64,000 nt of DNA, from NCBI GenBank assembly GCA_039812765.1, contig JBDIBF010000004.1:1-64000 (forward strand), in the 5' to 3' direction. Under the pieces are notes generated by a model. It searched no databases and had not been told where the DNA came from. It was given only the letters and a program-made list of their open reading frames with translations. Position numbers and translations under genes: made by a program. Each line of letters begins with the position of its first letter. Position 1 is the stretch's first letter. This document shows, piece by piece, positions 61,892-64,000 of this stretch. Source of the stretch: JADJVL01 sp039812765. GTDB lineage: Bacteria; Acidobacteriota; Holophagae; Holophagales; Holophagaceae.

Positions 61892-62818
61892 GGCGTCCTC
61901 GCCGAGCCGGGGCGGCAGGTGGATCTCGGCGATCATGCAGCGGGTTCCGCCGCCCCCGTGGCGCTCGATGGTGGCGATGTCCGCCACCACGGGCCGCGCG
62001 CAGGTCTGGATGGCCCTCCGCTGCCCCGCATCCAGGCTGCCCCAGGCCTGGGCGCTGAGGGCCAGCAGGGGCTCCCCGCCCCGGCCCCGCAGCTCCAGCA
62101 CGTTGCCCGCGAAGGCCCCCATCTGGGCCCGGGAGATGTCGATGCGCCGCTTGCCGCTCACGCTGAGGAAGGCCGCCACCTGGGCCCGCTCCCGGGGGTC
62201 CCGGATGGCCTCGAGGCAGACCACCGCCAGCTTCGCGCCCACCGACATCATCACGTTGGTGTGGTAGATGGCCTGGCCGCGGCGGTCGGTGCCGCTGAAC
62301 CAGACCGGTTCGTAGCCCATCGCCCCGCAGAAGGCCTCCACCACCTCCCGGTGCGACCGCGACGAGCGGCAGAGGTAGGCCAGCCGGTGCTCCCGGTCCA
62401 GCACCATGGAGCCGGTGCCCTCCAGGAAGCGGCCCCGGGCCTCGAAGGCCGTGAGGTCCACCCGCCGCATGGCGTGGAAGCGCCGGGCCACCAGGTCCAG
62501 CACCTCCTCCCGCCGCTCCAGCCGGCGGTTCGGAGCCTCCATCGGGTAGAGCACCACCGTGCCGTCCTCGTGGAAGCTCACCCAGTTGTTGGGAAAGACC
62601 GCGTCGGGGCGGTGGGGTTCGAGCGCGTCCTCGGCCACCAGCACCTCCACGCCGGCGGAATCCAGCGCCTCGGCGTAGCGGTCGAACTCCGCCACGGCCT
62701 TCGCATGGGTTTCCGGCGAGACGGGGCCGGGCTCCTGGAAGGCGTTGCTGGGCAGGGTCTGCGGGTTGGCCGCGAAGAGGGCCGGCCGCACCATCAGGAC
62801 GTGGGACGTGGTCTGCAT
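61877..62818 (-). CDS. Arginine-deiminase-fold hydrolase (CtlX-like)
   Basis: 313 residues, guanidino-modifying beta/alpha-propeller. The N-terminus MVRPALFAANPQT and NAFQEPG match CtlX. FPNNWVSFHEDG is near residue 78, the catalytic His is in YHTNVMMSVG near 190, and the nucleophile Cys is in GGGGTRCMIAEIHLP near 295. CtlX proteins hydrolyse citrulline or related ureido or guanidino compounds. The adjacent Lrp/AsnC gene, divergent over 148 bp, is the likely regulator. Confidence 0.87.
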   Translation of the reverse strand: MQTTSHVLMVRPALFAANPQTLPSNAFQEPGPVSPETHAKAVAEFDRYAEALDSAGVEVLVAEDALEPHRPDAVFPNNWVSFHEDGTVVLYPMEAPNRRLERREEVLDLVARRFHAMRRVDLTAFEARGRFLEGTGSMVLDREHRLAYLCRSSRSHREVVEAFCGAMGYEPVWFSGTDRRGQAIYHTNVMMSVGAKLAVVCLEAIRDPRERAQVAAFLSVSGKRRIDISRAQMGAFAGNVLELRGRGGEPLLALSAQAWGSLDAGQRRAIQTCARPVVADIATIERHGGGGTRCMIAEIHLPPRLGEDAALAG

Positions 62819-62966
62819 GGGAACCTCCGGGCCTCGGGAAGGAAAGCGACCATTGTGGAGAGGCGGCGGGCGCGGGGGCCGTCGAAGTGGGCCGCGGAAA
62901 CGCGCCTTTCCGCTACGCTGGGTCCACTCGACAGCAGATTCCGCTGCCGGGTCCCCCGGAGCCGCC

Positions 62967-63440
62967 GTGAACGCCCCCAAAGCCCCCCAGCCCGCCCTGG
63001 ACGCCATCGACCACCGCATCCTGGAGATCCTCCAGAAGGACGGCCGCATCACCTGGCAGGCCCTGAGCGAGAAGGTGCACCTCACCCCCCGGCCCTGCCA
63101 GGAACGCGTGCGCAAGCTGGAACGCGCCGGGATCATCACCGGCTACCACGCGCGGGTGGCCCCTTCCGCGGGGCAGCGAAGCATCACTGTGCACGCCCAG
63201 ATCGCCCTGGCCAGCCAGAGCGGCCGAGCCGCCCAGCAGGCCTTCGAGGCCGAGGCGCGCCGGCGTCCCGAGGTGCAGGACTGCTGGCTGGTGAGCGGGC
63301 CCTTCGACTACCTCGTGCGCCTCGTGGTGCCGGACCTGGAGGCCTACCGGGCGCTGACGAGCGACTGGCTCGGGCGGGAGACCTTCCGCATCGAGAAGAT
63401 CGTCGGCAGCCCCGAGCTGCAGACCATCAAGGGCGCCTGA
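62967..63440 (+). CDS. Lrp/AsnC family transcriptional regulator
   Basis: 157 residues. HTH at about 15-60 (DHRILEILQKDGRITWQALSE, LTPRPCQERVRKLERAGII) and the C-terminal RAM ligand-binding domain at about 75-150 (VQDCWLVSGPFDYLVRLVV). GTG start with GGAG 6 bases upstream. Divergent from the CtlX-like gene, suggesting control of amino-acid (arginine or citrulline) use. Confidence 0.92.
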   Translation: MNAPKAPQPALDAIDHRILEILQKDGRITWQALSEKVHLTPRPCQERVRKLERAGIITGYHARVAPSAGQRSITVHAQIALASQSGRAAQQAFEAEARRRPEVQDCWLVSGPFDYLVRLVVPDLEAYRALTSDWLGRETFRIEKIVGSPELQTIKGA

Positions 63441-63441
63441 T

Positions 63442-64000
63442 TCAGGCGGCGAGGATCCCGGGGGCCAGGGGCGCCATCCGTTCCAGGGCCTCGGCGACGT
63501 CCGCGTCGGAGAGGTCCCGGTGGGTGATGAAGCGCAGGCTCGCGCCCACGGGCAGCACCCGCACGCCGGCGCCCTCCAGGGTCGCCATGGCCTTGGCCGT
63601 GCCGGGCACCGGCACCAGCAGGATGTTGGTCTCGGGTTCCGGCGCCGCGAAGCCGAGGCCGCGCAAGCCCGCCGCCAGGGCCTTCGCCTTGGCGTGGTCT
63701 TCCGGAAGCCGCGGCAGGTAGTCCAGGGCCACGAGCCCCGCGGCGCCCATCACGCCCCCCTGCCGCACGCCGCCGCCCAGCATCTTGCGCAGGCGCCGGG
63801 CGGCCTCCATCGCCGCCGTCGAACCGGCGAGCAGCGAACCCATGGGCGCGCCCAGGCCCTTGCTGAGGCAGACGCTGACGGTGTCCGCGCCCTCGGCCAG
63901 GTCATGAAGCGGCGCGCCCGTGGCCGCCGCCGCGTGCCAGAGCCGCGCGCCGTCCAGGTGCACCGCGAGCCCCTTGGCCTTCGCAGCGGAAACCAGCGCC
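63442..64000 (-). CDS. ltaE: L-threonine aldolase (N-terminal part outside window)
   Basis: C-terminal ~185 residues of a fold-type I PLP enzyme that splits threonine to glycine and acetaldehyde. The frame remains open at the window edge (KGLAVHLDGARLWHA, with the PLP-binding Asp). The Schiff-base Lys is in SVCLSKGLGAPMGS. The end RFITHRDLSDADVAEAL is typical of LtaE. Convergent with the Lrp gene (1 bp). Confidence 0.92.
   Translation of the reverse strand, partial: ALVSAAKAKGLAVHLDGARLWHAAAATGAPLHDLAEGADTVSVCLSKGLGAPMGSLLAGSTAAMEAARRLRKMLGGGVRQGGVMGAAGLVALDYLPRLPEDHAKAKALAAGLRGLGFAAPEPETNILLVPVPGTAKAMATLEGAGVRVLPVGASLRFITHRDLSDADVAEALERMAPLAPGILAA

Overview
The window is a 64-kb piece of a very GC-rich bacterial chromosome. 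Coding is dense, with many 4-base stop/start overlaps (ATGA, GTGA) and frequent GTG and TTG starts. The gene content fits Acidobacteriota, probably class Holophagae (Geothrix/Holophaga-like): bacillithiol genes, an Oar-type TonB receptor with a carboxypeptidase-like N-terminus, an MqnP-type prenyltransferase, a bactofilin/M23 pair, and the Bacteroides/Xanthomonas type of arginine transcarbamylase. The taxonomy is an inference from gene families, not a database match. No phage, insertion sequence, CRISPR array or rRNA was seen. One complete tRNA (Lys, CTT) is present.

Layout. 0-11 kb is a housekeeping stretch on the + strand: two adjacent GAPDH genes (the first cut by the window edge, the second divergent), bshC-bshB1, tilS, ftsH, an unusual folP, glmM, pdxJ, a single-domain response regulator and a DUF4388 protein. 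11.1-11.7 kb is non-coding and built from two inverted copies of a hairpin element. 11.7-17.2 kb holds xerC, an acyl-CoA synthetase, a UbiA/MqnP prenyltransferase, and an M23 peptidase followed by a bactofilin. 17.4-26.3 kb is a tightly overlapped - strand arginine operon (argD, argF', argB, argE, argH, argG, an unknown P-loop protein, argC), with argR divergent across a promoter region carrying ARG-box-like sites. The enzyme that acylates glutamate is not recognisable in it. 27-40 kb carries ruvB, an FHA-GAF histidine kinase, ispF, cca, a GNAT, a lone E1-alpha gene, a secreted amidohydrolase and a MacAB-like efflux operon.

39.9-47.65 kb is a visibly less GC-rich type I restriction-modification operon (hsdM-hsdS-FRG-hsdR). 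Its two ends look like those of one integron gene cassette: an attC-like hairpin overlaps the hsdR stop codon, and a matching GTTAGGAGC lies just upstream of hsdM. About 350 bp of further atypical DNA follows. 48-64 kb returns to host-like DNA: two DUF422 (CruF-like) membrane proteins, a 1267-residue Ser/Thr kinase-ATPase, a TonB receptor divergent from a secreted rhodanese, tRNA-Lys with a duplicated 3' end, trpS, a site-2-type protease, a FAD oxidoreductase, a DinB-like protein, a CtlX-type amidino hydrolase divergent from an Lrp regulator, and the C-terminal part of a threonine aldolase.

The main leads are the cassette-like RM/FRG island, the unknown gene X and the ambiguous transcarbamylase in the arginine operon, and a family of at least four hairpins whose 22-24 bp stems differ in sequence but keep pairing.
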